This document shows positions 22,814-33,212 of a DNA stretch of 64,000 bases, one piece after another. Position 1 is the first letter of the stretch, and each line of letters opens with the position of its first letter. A program made the translations under genes and the position numbers. The stretch is taken from the NCBI RefSeq assembly GCF_035222375.1, contig NC_085891.1, positions 310,001 to 374,000 on the forward strand, given 5' to 3'. Source of the DNA: Podospora pseudocomata (lineage: Eukaryota > Ascomycota > Sordariomycetes > Sordariales > Podosporaceae). The notes beneath the pieces are model-generated. The model had not been told where the DNA came from and did not search any database. It saw only the letters and a list, made by a program, of their open reading frames with translations.

Positions 22814-23263
22814 CAAGGCTGTTACGGAGAGATCGCCTATACCTAGTGATACATTATTGGTAGCTCAATGACATTTGAACAGAAACCATACTCACGCCAT
22901 CTCGTCCCCTTTAGCGTTGAACGGCTTCATCTGAAATACTATGCATTTATTCCCTTAGACCCCCTGCCACCTGAACAGAAACGCCGACCTGGAACAATAT
23001 CCCCGATATTTTAGGTAGCTAGGTATCCCATCTAGTACGAGGACCCCTTACGCTGGCTAGCTACCTATCATCTATCGGTGCTGAAGGTGATATGTGGGAC
23101 CCCGAGGGCCAGTGGATGCCGGTACTTTGGGGAGGTGCGAGTGTCAACAATGGTAAAAGGGATACAGCGTGATATCACTACAGCAACAATGTTTACTCTC
23201 AATGTTCAATTTCATGTGCGGTCAAGTTACTAGATACATTATACACTGTCACCATCCCACCAC
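22814..23263. other. Intergenic
   Basis: Convergent 3' ends on both sides. It contains paired TAGGTAGCTAGGTA / TAGCTACCTATC elements (about 23,011-23,065). No gene. Confidence 0.5.
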
Positions 23264-24346
23264 TCAAGCGGGCATCTGAACGGGGAGAGGGGCGTAGGCG
23301 GTGACAGGCTCCGGGTCATCAGCGCCAGCCTCAACCATACCTCCAAGAATCATCGTCTTGGGCGCCTGAGCCTGGTAGAACCAAGGGTCGGTAAACGCCT
23401 TGAACTTCTGGTCGTGCCAGTCCTTTGCGGTGACATAGCGTCCCTCCGAGTCCATGAACATGGTGTCGTCCTCGGCGCGGAGGAAGTAGGCGATCGAGTA
23501 CCGGTGCTCGGTGGGGTCGAAGGGTACGACGCGGTGGATGCACGACTGGAACTTCATGCCGCTGGCAAAGCGGAGGGAATCGCCGACGTGGACGAAGGCG
23601 CAGTTCTTCTGGGGCTCGACGAAGCCCATCTCGAGGGCGCCGCACTCTCCGGGGGGGCGGACCTGGAGACCCCATTGGTCGCTGAAGAGGAGGGTGAGGG
23701 AGCTGATGTCGGTGTGCTTCTGGTGGCCGACCTTGTGCTGGCCGGTGATCTCAGCGGGGAGGTAGTGCATCATGGAGAGAGTGGTGGCTGAGGGGCGGTC
23801 GTTGCGGTGGGAGTTCTCGAAGCGGTCCTTGCCAGCCAGGTTCAAGCCGGTGGAGAGGGCTGCCAAGATGACCTTGGTGATGGTGTTGCAGCTGCCGATG
23901 ACCTGCTCCAACTGGTGGAGATCGCCGCTGTTCTTGATCGGGGAGGGGACGCGAGGGCTGCCCTGCTGGATCTCGTCTCGCGAGACCTTGAGCATCTCAT
24001 AGCCGTCCTTGGAGCCAGCACCAAAGGCGCCAGTGCGGTTACCGACAGGCTCGTAGCCAAGATGGGAGTCGATCAAGCCATATTCGTTCTTGGCCTCGAG
24101 GGGGGCATCAAAGAAGCGGTTCATGAGCTTGAGAAGTTGCTCACGGTCCTCGAGCATGCGACGGCCGTCGATGCTGTCGAGATCGAGCTGGAAGTAACCG
24201 TCCTGAAGGCAAGCCTGGAGCACCTTCTCGACCTCCTCAGGATCCTGCGAGAGGAGCAGATCGTACTTGATGGTCCTCATGGGCCAGACAGGAACCTGCC
24301 TGCCTTGCCATTCGACGGTCTTTACGGGTTCGGTGGTAGGAGCCAT
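23264..24346 (-). CDS. 2-oxoglutarate/Fe(II)-dependent dioxygenase, 360 aa
   Basis: Isopenicillin-N-synthase-like non-haem iron oxygenase. The N-terminal DIOX_N-type region contains QDGYFQLDLD and RFFDAPLEAKNEY. The double-stranded beta-helix core shows the iron triad H211-x-D213 (HTDISSLTLLFSDQWGLQV) and H271 (CIHRVVPF), and the 2-oxoglutarate anchor R282-x-S284 (HRYSIAYFL), all in place and correctly spaced. A single exon and full length. It sits tail to head with the CmcJ/AsaB-like gene on the same strand, and a pathway role in modifying a small metabolite is plausible from the company. Substrate unknown. Confidence 0.93.
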   Translation of the reverse strand: MAPTTEPVKTVEWQGRQVPVWPMRTIKYDLLLSQDPEEVEKVLQACLQDGYFQLDLDSIDGRRMLEDREQLLKLMNRFFDAPLEAKNEYGLIDSHLGYEPVGNRTGAFGAGSKDGYEMLKVSRDEIQQGSPRVPSPIKNSGDLHQLEQVIGSCNTITKVILAALSTGLNLAGKDRFENSHRNDRPSATTLSMMHYLPAEITGQHKVGHQKHTDISSLTLLFSDQWGLQVRPPGECGALEMGFVEPQKNCAFVHVGDSLRFASGMKFQSCIHRVVPFDPTEHRYSIAYFLRAEDDTMFMDSEGRYVTAKDWHDQKFKAFTDPWFYQAQAPKTMILGGMVEAGADDPEPVTAYAPLPVQMPA

Positions 24347-24834
24347 GATGATATGTGGGCGGTTGAGAAGTTTACCAGCTCTGTTCTATAGATTTCCCAA
24401 ACTCACGGGGGACAGACTGGGCTACAAATAGTTGGACCATTGCCTCGACCTTAGCTCAACTAGTACCTCGCCCGGTGCGAATCGGAGGCCATCTATTGCA
24501 GTCAAATGAAGCATATAGTCAATGAGCTAGTTTCCCCAGCCTACCCCACACTTCCAGTGTCCCTGAGGGTACGTTGCCGGATTCTCCCATAGTAATTGAT
24601 GGGGGTCTTTCTCCACCGATCGGCATTTCCGTTGCAACACCTGACGCCCCCCGCATCTTGGGTGTGTTTACATCGTCGGGCGGGTTGCAGTCCGTGGTTT
24701 GTAAGAGGAACAATCAAGATTACAAGAAGGGAAAGTGATATTGGGCTTATCTACCTGCAACTGGGGTCCTTTATGAAGCAGACTATCCGGAGGCCCGGAA
24801 ACCAACCCTGAAGGCTCGCTCCCTCCTTGACACA
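24347..24834. other. Intergenic between two oxygenase-type genes
   Basis: Promoter side of the dioxygenase gene. No coding frame worth calling; a possible regulatory region for the small cluster. Confidence 0.45.
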
Positions 24835-25722
24835 CTATCTACTTCCCCTTTTCGGGTCTTGGTGTACACGTACACATGGCGAATCTGAGTACAAAACTAG
24901 ACACCGAACTTCGATGCTTTGCCGAGACTCCTCGTCACGGCAGTCCGGGTCCTCAAAGGCCGAGTGCAATGCTCTGCGTGCCACTGACGTATCGGAGTCA
25001 AAGCACTTGATGAGGAGTACGTCTTCGGGTGTCATCCGATATTTGAAATACCACCGATGATGCGGGTTGTGGCGTACTACCCACGACTCCCCCTGAAAGC
25101 CGTCCTCGACCATTTCTGCCCCCACCAGGTCCGAGTCGGGAACCGACTTTGCATCCGCCACAGCAATAGGATCTTTGAGAATGGTCTGAATCGGGCGCCA
25201 TATGTTGATGATTTGATATCTTCTCGTGATCAGTTCGTCTGCTTGTTGCTTATCAGGAAACTCCCATCTCAACCTCCTTTCGGCACCAACATAAGACTGA
25301 TCGACGTGTGTTCTGGTGACTGGGCCACGGTTGGCGAGATTCTTGCCGTTGAACCCCAAGTGGTGCCATTGTGTTGGACCTCGGCGGACTTTGTGGTTGA
25401 AGATGTGGATGTGACTGGCACCCGTGATGTCCTTCAGAAGTTCCTTGCATTCCTCATAGTAGACTGACTTGATCGACTCCTCACTGGTGAATCCCTCCTC
25501 CTCTTGACTCTTGTGCCGACAGTACTGAAACCCATGGGTATCCAGGCGGTAGTCGTCTTCGTCCCCTGTAATGTCCGTGATGGTGAACTCGTGAGGGAGG
25601 TGTGGCCTCTTGTTCGTCACCTTTCCTTCGCCGATGAAGATGGGGGTCGGGGGCAAGCCATCTCCCGGGTCGTCCCAGTAGTTGAGTGTGGTCCGTACAT
25701 TGTGCTTCTCCGTCAAGGCCAT
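24835..25722 (-). CDS. CmcJ/AsaB/GA4-desaturase-like oxidoreductase, 295 aa
   Basis: Starts at ATG 25722 (MALTEKHNVRTTLNYW); the upstream part of the frame begins with TTG. The family signature is clear: TLNYWDDPGDG near the start, VDQSYVGAERRL (His-x-Asp just before, THVDQS), the long YQIINIWRPI-x-DPIAVADAKSV block, and the distal HHRWYFKYRMTPEDVLLIKCFDS with R...FEDP. Fungal members of this family (AsaB, NvfI-like, plant GA4 desaturase relatives) act as Fe/2-oxoglutarate-type oxidases or hydroxylases in secondary metabolism. Divergent from the M20 gene 326 bp away. The exact reaction cannot be told. Confidence 0.9.
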   Translation of the reverse strand: MALTEKHNVRTTLNYWDDPGDGLPPTPIFIGEGKVTNKRPHLPHEFTITDITGDEDDYRLDTHGFQYCRHKSQEEEGFTSEESIKSVYYEECKELLKDITGASHIHIFNHKVRRGPTQWHHLGFNGKNLANRGPVTRTHVDQSYVGAERRLRWEFPDKQQADELITRRYQIINIWRPIQTILKDPIAVADAKSVPDSDLVGAEMVEDGFQGESWVVRHNPHHRWYFKYRMTPEDVLLIKCFDSDTSVARRALHSAFEDPDCRDEESRQSIEVRCLVLYSDSPCVRVHQDPKRGSR

Positions 25723-26048
25723 GGTTGCTTGCTGTCTCTCCAATAACTCTAACAGCCCTCTCGGAACAAGCCTGCCACGGCGTCACGTTTTAAGGTGGTA
25801 GCAGCACGCAGACGAGGTCGCCAACTGCCGGTATTTTCCGGTCGAATTATCCACGAAGGACAGCTTCCGGAGGAACGCATTCCGGTTGGCAGTCGGCTTG
25901 GCAGGGTACCACCCAAGATTAACCGCCGGTCGGGTCGTAATCGTGACACCAGCCAGTGTCCCGTGACGGCTTTCTACTCAACTTCCAACTAATGAGCCAG
26001 GACTATCCGGTCTAGTCAACGCTTGGTACCTTGTCGGCCAGAGAAAGA
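25723..26048. promoter_or_regulatory. Divergent promoter between oxidoreductase and amidohydrolase genes
   Basis: A 326-bp intergenic spacer flanked by two start codons pointing away from each other. Shared regulation is inferred only from layout. Confidence 0.4.
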
Positions 26049-27441
26049 ATGGCCCAGGACGGTTTTGTCCTTGTTTCTCGAGAAAGCCAGATCACCAAGA
26101 AGAGCCACGCGGCGGCCAACACCGCCCCAACTCTCCAGCATGAGGGCCCTCACGACCATCTGGCTGAAATTGCCTCATTTGTCGACAGTCAGTCGGAGAA
26201 GCTGTGGCACTTGAACAAGTTCATCCACAGTAATCCTGAGCCGGCTTTTCAGGAGTTCAAGGCTCACGAAGCTCTCACCAAGTTTATGCGCTCGCGGCCT
26301 GAGCGCTGGCAAGTGACGTCGTCTGCTTGCGGAATCGAGACAGCATGGATAGCAGTCTACGATAGCGGCAGAAAGGGACCGGCCGTCTCTTTCAATGTCG
26401 AGATGGGTACGTCGACCTCTTTTGGACTCGCCTCTGTGCTCATAATGTTGACATTGGTCAGATGCCCTCCCCAATCTTGGTCATGCTTGTGGTCACAACC
26501 TTATCGCCTCTGCTTCCCTCGCTGGAGCACTCGCGACGGCCCATATCATAGAGAAGCACTCTTTGGCCGGAAAGGTTTATGTCTTTGGCACCCCAGGAGA
26601 AGAAGGGTACCACGGGGGTAAAATCCAGCTTCTCAACCGAGGTGCCTACGACAAGGTTGACATCTCCCTCATATCTCACCCTTCCATCTTGAATAACTCG
26701 CCATTCGTTCGAACCACAGCCTTCTGCCGACTTGAGGTGGAATTCTTTGGCCGGGCAGCCCATGCGGCCAATGCTCCGTGGCAGGGAATCAACGCTTTGG
26801 ATGCGCTGGTGGCGTCCTACAACTCCATCTCGATGTTGCGTCAACAGACGCAGCCGAGCGATATCATCGGTTTTGCCATTACCAACGGCGGAGGAGATGC
26901 TACCAATATTATCCACGCGTACTCGTCGGCTGTGTGCACGATTCGATCCTCGAGCGCGTCCCGTGTCGATACGCTGGCTGACAAAGTCGGCGCGTGCTTC
27001 GGTGCCGGTGCTCAGGCTACTGGTTGCACTGTGGAGATCAAGGTGATCAAGGGATACAAAGATCATGTCCCCAACATGCATTTGGCCGCTTCGTTTGCTG
27101 AACATTGGAGCTCAATGCCAGACCCGTATCCCGTTGGGCCGGAATTGCGGGCTCATGAGAGAGGGTACACGTATGTCAAGGCGAGCACCGATCAGGGGGA
27201 CATCAGCCATGCTTTGCCGTCGATCAATGTCAGTTTTGCGATCCCTGCCGGGCCGGAAAAAGGTGGCCCTCATAGTGCCGACTTTGAGAAGGCAGCGGGA
27301 ACCAAGTGGGCTTTTGACCGAGCCTTGAGGGTGGGCAAGGGGATGGCGGGTGTGGCTGTTGATGTCCTGACGCGAGATGGGTTTCTTGACACGGTGAAGG
27401 GAGAATGGCGAGAGAGGTTTGGGGTTGAGAACAAACTCTGA
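26049..27441 (+). CDS. M20-family metallo-amidohydrolase/peptidase, 445 aa
   Basis: Two exons, 26049-26406 and 26462-27441, split by a 55-bp intron (GTACGT...GTCAG, phase 1) inside the DALPN motif. Metal and catalytic motifs: VEMDALPNLGHACGHN (127-132), GTPGEEGYHGG with the general-base Glu pair at 166-167, SHPS, and the dimerisation-domain motif HAANAPWQGINALDA. It resembles aminoacylase-1-like protein 2 (PM20D2) amidohydrolases that cleave N-acyl or dipeptide bonds. An earlier in-frame TTG at 26031 is not the start. It lies divergently to the CmcJ-like gene, in a run of small-molecule enzymes. Confidence 0.94.
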
Positions 27442-27967
27442 CGCGTGAAAGCTCTAAAGTCTTATAGCTCTATTTACTTTACGTTAGCTAAGTCATGAAA
27501 ATACCTACGTTCAATGCCATATCATACCTTGCCTGAACGTTATTGCTGCCAAAGGACTACCGTCCAGCCAGTGATGCGGGCAAGGTGGGGGTCATGCACA
27601 ACTGATTCCAGCTCGACGCGCTACCACGACGCGCCGCTTTGGTTAGTTGCGTGGCGCGTTTGCGAACCGCAAGTGCCATAGAGTAACCAAAACTTAAGAA
27701 AAAGGCATTGAACCTTCGTATACCCAGGCCATCGGGGCGATTCGACTGCAAAGTCAAAGTTACTGGTGATGACAGTGGTTGCTAGGAAGTGAAGCCCCCC
27801 AAAATTTGGCGTTGTGGTGCTAAGAAGTGGTGGTGGGGCCAGTGCGGGGCAACTCTAATTGCCTTGCTCTCCTCATCCCCAAGCTGTGGGAAAGTCAATA
27901 CTCCGTATTGGTCAAGCATCACACCAAGAGAGACCATACCAAGGTTGAAGGTGTTCTTGAAGCAACG
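27442..27967. other. Intergenic
   Basis: Upstream region of the alpha/beta hydrolase. The frame of that gene is open a further 47 codons upstream without an ATG, so leader or alternative start sequence may be included. Confidence 0.45.
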
Positions 27968-28909
27968 ATGGAATATTATACATTCTCTGCCAACGATGGC
28001 ACCACCCTAGCCTTCCAATCCTCCACCCCCCTCACACCAAGCCCTTCACCCGTCAACGACAGCATTATTCTCTTCTTGCATGGGTTCTCCGGCTCCTCCG
28101 CCTACTTCACCCGCAACTTCCCTGCTCTCTCTGAACGCTCTTGGGTGCTCGGCCTAGATACGCGGGGTCATGGCCGGTCCAGTCACTCCAAAGGAGGATA
28201 TCACGTCGCCCGTCTAGCTTCTGACTTGAGGGATTTTCTCTTACACATATATTCCCTCAACCCTGGAAAGAAGTACAAGATCACAGCAGTTGGACAGTCA
28301 ATCGGCGCCGCTATTCTCTGGACCTACATTGAGCTTTTCGGGGATGCCGAGTTTACCTCATTTCTATTTGTCGACCAAGCACCACTTCAAGATCGGGATT
28401 TGAGATTCGAATGGGACGAGAAAAAGGCCCACAGGGGCTGCTATGACGAGGAGAGCATGCTCGCAGCACAAGCGGCCTGGGTTGAGAGACCGGAGGAGAC
28501 ATATGTTGGATTGGTGGACGAATGCCTGGGGTATCGCTACCAACCTTCTTCCCAGGATAGGGATAGAAGTCCAGAGGAGCGACAGCAGAACGAGGAGTAT
28601 TTCACAAGTATCAGCAGGGTTTGTGATGGGAGGTGGTTGGCGAGATTGCTGGCTGATCATACAAGGTATGACCACCGTGAAGCATGCGAGTTGATCACCA
28701 AGCCTACACTGGTGATGGCTGGGAGAAGGAGTGGATGCTTTTCGCTGGAAGGAATGAGGGAGGTCGTCGAGAGGGTCAAGAATGGGAGAGGGGTCAACAT
28801 GGAAAGCAAGGCCCAGATGTCAGTCTTCGAGAGCGGCCATTGGTTGTTCTGGGAGGAGCCGGAACGATTCAACCAGGAGGTCTTGGAATGGGTACGCCGG
28901 TGGGAGTAA
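27968..28909 (+). CDS. Alpha/beta hydrolase, 313 aa
   Basis: Starts at ATG 27968 (MEYYTFSANDG). The fold landmarks are the oxyanion-hole stretch LFLHGFSGSSAYF, LDTRGHGRS, the nucleophile elbow AVGQSIGAAI with Ser111, a cap region of about 80 charged residues, and the catalytic His in FESGHWLFW (about 291). The core resembles fungal non-haem chloroperoxidase/epoxide-hydrolase-like proteins. The cap contains an RDRSPEERQQNEEYF stretch. A single exon and full length. Hydrolysis of an ester, amide or epoxide is implied by the family, with no substrate clue. Same strand as the M20 gene and close to it, so possibly part of one metabolic cluster. Confidence 0.9.
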   Translation: MEYYTFSANDGTTLAFQSSTPLTPSPSPVNDSIILFLHGFSGSSAYFTRNFPALSERSWVLGLDTRGHGRSSHSKGGYHVARLASDLRDFLLHIYSLNPGKKYKITAVGQSIGAAILWTYIELFGDAEFTSFLFVDQAPLQDRDLRFEWDEKKAHRGCYDEESMLAAQAAWVERPEETYVGLVDECLGYRYQPSSQDRDRSPEERQQNEEYFTSISRVCDGRWLARLLADHTRYDHREACELITKPTLVMAGRRSGCFSLEGMREVVERVKNGRGVNMESKAQMSVFESGHWLFWEEPERFNQEVLEWVRRWE

Positions 28910-29544
28910 TTTTTAGTGCACTCAGAAAGCTCATGGTGCGTGCAATGGGATGTTGATAGCTGTTCTTTGTCCGGATGCGGATGCTTTGGCCCCCATGTCG
29001 CGATAGCCCGAAAAGGCCCTACTCTAGGAATCCGAGGTCAGTTCAGCTGTACTCTCTTTTTACCACAACCACGTTGTTACAGTGTAGTATACTCGTGCAG
29101 GTGCCCCTCGCAGTTCAATCATGTGCGTTGTTTATGTCCCCTGACTTTACCCCTGAGTCCTGGCGCGGGCTCAGCACAATCTGCACCTCGGTCTGAATAA
29201 TGAGGAAGATTTTCCACTTCAATAACTGTACGCGGTGGCATTGATTGGTACAATGCAGGAGTAATTTCATCAGGGTTATAGCTTGCCTGTTTTCAAGCGT
29301 GGATTGCGGCTGCAGTTTCCCTTCACCATTGTGTCTTTGATATCTTCTTAAGATTGTTCCCCCTGTCCAAGGTATACCTCGATGCAGCTCAAAGAAACCA
29401 GCAAAGAAGACCTGAAAGACCGTTGGTCGCTTATAAGACCAGCTGTTCGGAGAAGCTCCTGCTATGATGCCTCAAGCTGTTGCTGCAAGTGGAAGCTTCT
29501 TCTCTGAGTAAAAGTTTCACCCATATCTCAACAAAAGCCAAACA
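28910..29544. other. Intergenic
   Basis: No convincing frame. 5' side of the acetyltransferase gene. Confidence 0.5.
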
Positions 29545-30231
29545 ATGGAGTCCCTCACGGCAAAATTTACAACGGCCTTCCGGTCAGAGCGCCTTATCTA
29601 TCGTGCAATCGATATGCAGGACATCCCCCTTGTGGCCCGCATGCTCTGGGATCCTGTCAACCAAGGATTTGGCGATCCTACCTTGTACACCCCTCTCAGC
29701 GGCACCGTCGGTAGCGTCATGGTCCAAAAGGGACTTGAGGCAAGCCTCCTAGCCGTATTGATCTGCTTACCCAATCCTCAGGCACAGCAAGATGTTGCAC
29801 CCGGTCTCCCGGGCAACAGTCTCCGTGCAGCCCAGGAAAGTGCCATCCCCATCGGCAGTCTGATGCTGGGCAAGCCGACTGCGCCCCAGACTGACCATTG
29901 GCGCTGGACAAGAATGGGACTGGGCGTTGCGGAGGAGCACCAGGGTAATGGATACGGAAAGGAGGCTGTGAATTGGGCGCTTGACTGGGCCTTTGAGTTT
30001 GCAGGCATGCACCGTGTCGAGTTAACCACAGCCTCTTACAACGACAGGGCTATTGCCATGTACAAGAGCTTGGGATTCAAAGAAGAGGGCAGAAAGAGAG
30101 AAACCATCTACATGGATAGGCGGTGGTGGGACATGGTTGAGTTTGGGATTCTGGAAGGTGAATGGGAGGCGCTGAGAGGCAAGAAGTCTGGCCAAAGCGG
30201 TGGACAACGCATTTTTCAAGGGGGCTTTTGA
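29545..30231 (+). CDS. GNAT-family N-acetyltransferase (RimJ/RimL type), 228 aa
   Basis: ATG at 29545 (AACAATGGAG). Starts with the family pattern SERLIYRAIDMQDIPLVARM. Motif A is GLGVAEEHQGNGYGKEAVNW, with Q-x-x-G-x-G for acetyl-CoA binding, followed by HRVELTTASYNDRAIAMYKSLGFKEEG (motif B, N-x-x-x-x-x-x-Y-x-x-x-GF) and MDRRWWDMVEF. A middle insert (AQQDVAPGLPGNSLRAAQ) is atypical but common in fungal members. The protein should acetylate an amine on a protein or small molecule. It lies 3' of the oxygenase/hydrolase group on the same strand and could be the last member of that group or independent. Confidence 0.92.
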   Translation: MESLTAKFTTAFRSERLIYRAIDMQDIPLVARMLWDPVNQGFGDPTLYTPLSGTVGSVMVQKGLEASLLAVLICLPNPQAQQDVAPGLPGNSLRAAQESAIPIGSLMLGKPTAPQTDHWRWTRMGLGVAEEHQGNGYGKEAVNWALDWAFEFAGMHRVELTTASYNDRAIAMYKSLGFKEEGRKRETIYMDRRWWDMVEFGILEGEWEALRGKKSGQSGGQRIFQGGF

Positions 30232-30753
30232 AATATAAGACGAGGTTCAGGGCTCGAGATGACATGAGAGCGCCTGATTTGTGTTGAAGAAGCTCCATCC
30301 CATAGGTAGAACAATCGCTATGAAGGTCTGCAATACAATGGATTAAAAAAGAGCTGCATATGGCATTGTACCTGGCACACGTGATTCTCACTGGGAAGAG
30401 GTCAGAGAAACTTGACATTCACAATGTCCTGAGGCGTGCCAATACATCTTTCTTGGTATCTGTATATGCAGTGAACTTCTAATGTCTCAAGCCAACGGCT
30501 CTGGTCCCCTCAGGCCTAAACAGTTACACGCTAATTGAGTTAGCAGAAGGAACCTTCCAGACTGATGAATTCTGTTTAGCAGCCTTCGATACCTACTAAC
30601 CTTACTTGCCCTATATATCCCGATTGTTCCGCAAAGAATACACTGTTGAACGCTGTCATACTCTAGTATTGCTCAGCTTGTTCTCACATATTTGATCGCC
30701 CGAGGAGATTTGTTTTGCAGAGCGAAAGGCCACCACATTACTCACTCATTACC
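30232..30753. other. Intergenic
   Basis: 5' side of the caspase-like gene. Short frames only. Confidence 0.5.
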
Positions 30754-31986
30754 ATGACACCCCAGCAAGTGACAAAAAGAAAGCGAGAAACTTCTACCGC
30801 GGATCCCACTTCCACAGGTACTGGTCGGGCACTCCACTTCAAACCAGATATTCTACTGCTTCGTTTCGACTACACCGATCATCCAACCCTAAATCAGGAA
30901 ATCGATGACCTCCACAAGGCATTCGAAAGCAAGGGCTGTACAGCGAGTGTGCTTGTCATTCCGATGAAGAACTCATGGGACTCCATACGGCCAACAGTGC
31001 TATCTCACCTATCAGTCTATGAACACGGCCAGGCTCGGAACAAAATCATCATTCTGTCTTCACAAGGTGGCTGGTCAGCCAATACAGGACTGTCGTTCTC
31101 AAGGTAACTGGCCGATACTTATGTAAGGTGTGCATGACTGTGCCACAAAGTGCTGATAGTTGTTCAGTCACAATGTCCCCAGGCGGATGAAGAGACTCCG
31201 ATCAGACGTTTTGACTCTACTTCGGCTTCATGCAGAGCAGCATGACAATAGTGTGAACCAAGACATGCGAGACCGGCAAGCTTCACAGGCGGCCATTCTC
31301 ATCGAGGGAATGTGAGTGCTTACATACTCATGATTCCACCTAGGACTTATTCTTCCAACTAAAGTCCTAATTGTAGCAAGCAACGCTACCAACCCCAGGC
31401 ATCTTTCCAGTGGTCTCATCTCAAGGGTTTGATTCCGAGCGCAAAGTGCCATGTGCTTGTTGTCCTCGACTGTTGCGCGGCTGGTGAAGCACTTTTTTCG
31501 CAAAGTGACAACCAGATTGGTCGCTTTGAGAGGTCCGAGAAATATGCCAAGTCGGTCATCTATGCTTGCCCATGGAAGGGAACGACGACTGGGGAACTGA
31601 GCACGGCGCGTTTGCAAGTGATCACCAATTGGAGACCGGATATCACCAATCTATCGGCAGGGACGATTGTTGAAGATGTCGGACTGATCCTGGCAACAAA
31701 GATGCTGAAAGCCCAGAGAGAACTCACTAAGCAGAACCGCGGGGACAAAAGGTCAGACTGCTCAGACGGAGAGAGGTCGCTCTCGCAGCCAGGACTCTTT
31801 GATCTGCACAGCGCAAGGGACGACGGAATAAAAGAGCAGTTTCTTCTGACAGGCAGAAAACTCAAGATTCCTCCGCTGAAAAAAAAAAAAAGAAAAAAAA
31901 AAAAAAAAAAAAAAAGCCCGCGACTGATGGCACGGATATACCATGGTAACCGATCATCATCATCGCTCCAAGAGAAAGTCATTTGA
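30754..31986 (+). CDS. Caspase-fold (C14-like) protein with altered catalytic His, 367 aa
   Basis: Three exons: 30754-31103, 31168-31311 and 31377-31986. Both introns (64 and 65 bp, GTAACT...TTCAG and GTGAGT...TTGTAG) are phase 2. The fold is indicated by a first strand PDILLLRFDY, the acidic helix EIDDLHKAFESKGC, NKIIILSSQGGW where YSGHG is expected, and KCHVLVVLDCCAAG, the Cys-bearing strand (Cys198). The Cys is kept but the His position reads Gln104, so proteolysis is doubtful. The last 40 codons run through an A-rich tract (31879-31915) encoding a Lys/Arg run, whose length may be unreliable. Caspase-like proteins of this sort occur in fungal incompatibility gene sets. A metacaspase proper would be longer with a prodomain. 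Confidence 0.75.
31879..31915 (+). repeat. Adenine homopolymer tract inside the caspase-like reading frame
   Basis: 37 bases, all A except one G at 31892. It encodes Lys/Arg residues close to the C-terminus. Homopolymers of this length are prone to slippage and to assembly error, so the last 25 residues and the stop of the gene are uncertain. Confidence 0.9.
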
Positions 31987-32275
31987 AAGTTGCATTAGGA
32001 TAGTTGGAGCCAGACCTTGGCGCAGATGAACCTTAATAAATCTGGCTTTATTTTTGGACCTTTCTGACGGTTTAAACCATCTTCTGGGCGCACATGTGGC
32101 TTGCGATGACTATACCTGCAGTGTAAGGTAGGTAAGGTAGGCTTAAATAGCAGGTGCCCACCACAACCTTCAACAGTCACCTGCCCAGAGACATCCAATT
32201 CAACCAGCGGGTACCGAAAGACAGATCGCTCTTTTCGCATTAAACTTACTGCATACAGCATCGAACAAAGCCGAA

Positions 32276-33212
32276 ATGTCGGCCAACAACCGTGCTGAAT
32301 CCAGTTGGATTTCTGACCTCAGCAGCGCGTTGCCCACACCGTCTCATGATCCAACCACCGCTTCCTTGGAATCCTCCATCATCGCCTTAATCTACGGCTC
32401 CAATCGTATCGAAACTGCCGGCACAACACTTCATATACCGCCGAACTCTGTCGCGAGATCTTTCGCAATCCACCACCCAACCGCGCCGAAGCAGAGTCCA
32501 ATAAACTTACATCCACAACCCCCTCTCATCACCGTGACGCCGTCCTAGCCGATCTCGCCCTGAACGGTCGCAAGTCCGCCGACCTCGAACGCGCCTACAA
32601 GGAAGTCGCTCAGCACGCCGAAGCCTTGGTTCACTTGTCAACCACATCATTCTGCGCAACGAGCCCTGGTCAGAAGAGCTCATCCTCCAAACCCATCGCA
32701 TCCTCTGCAACCAACTCAGCACAGGTAGCCGCTCTGCCAAAGAAAATGACGAGATCGGCGCGGGCAAATACAGGACCCACGAAGCCGCTGTGAAATACGA
32801 TCTAAAAGGTGGTGGGAAACCAAAAAAGACACTCTGCATACGAGCCAACGCCGTGCCGTCGTATATGAAAGAATTTGTCGATATGCTGAACCAGGACTGC
32901 AGGGAACAGAGGGCCTACAGCGAGCCGTATGAGCTTGCGGCGAGATATCACCACAAATTTGCCTTTATTCATCCTTTTGGGGATGGAAATGGGAGGATGG
33001 GCCGCCTGGTGTTGAATACTCTGATGTTGAAGTACGCAGGTCATGTCATTGTCCTGGGAAGTGAGCCGCTGTGCGGAGAGAAGGGTGAGGAATTGGATGG
33101 GGAGGATTTGACGGAGGATCAGAAGGTACATGCGATTGAGAAGAGGGCTCAGAGGGAGTATATTGATATGGTCTCCTGGGGAGGCAGAGTGTTTCAAAAG
33201 GAGGATTTGTAG
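32276..33212 (+). pseudogene. Fic/DOC-domain gene with two frameshifts
   Basis: Fic proteins transfer AMP or other phospho-groups from nucleotides to target proteins. The C-terminal frame (32790-33212) has the intact active-site motif HPFGDGNGRMGR and the preceding EPYELAARYHHKFAFI helix. The N-terminal frame (from ATG 32276) has IYGSNRIETAG, like the class-II inhibitory helix region (Ser-x3-Glu). Two single-base frame changes, near 32435 and 32637, separate ATG, middle (AELCREIFRNPPPNRAEAES, LADLALNGRK) and C-terminal parts; no intron fits them. The gene is either recently dead or carries two sequence errors. Length with all parts would be about 310 residues, normal for fungal Fic proteins. 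Confidence 0.8.
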
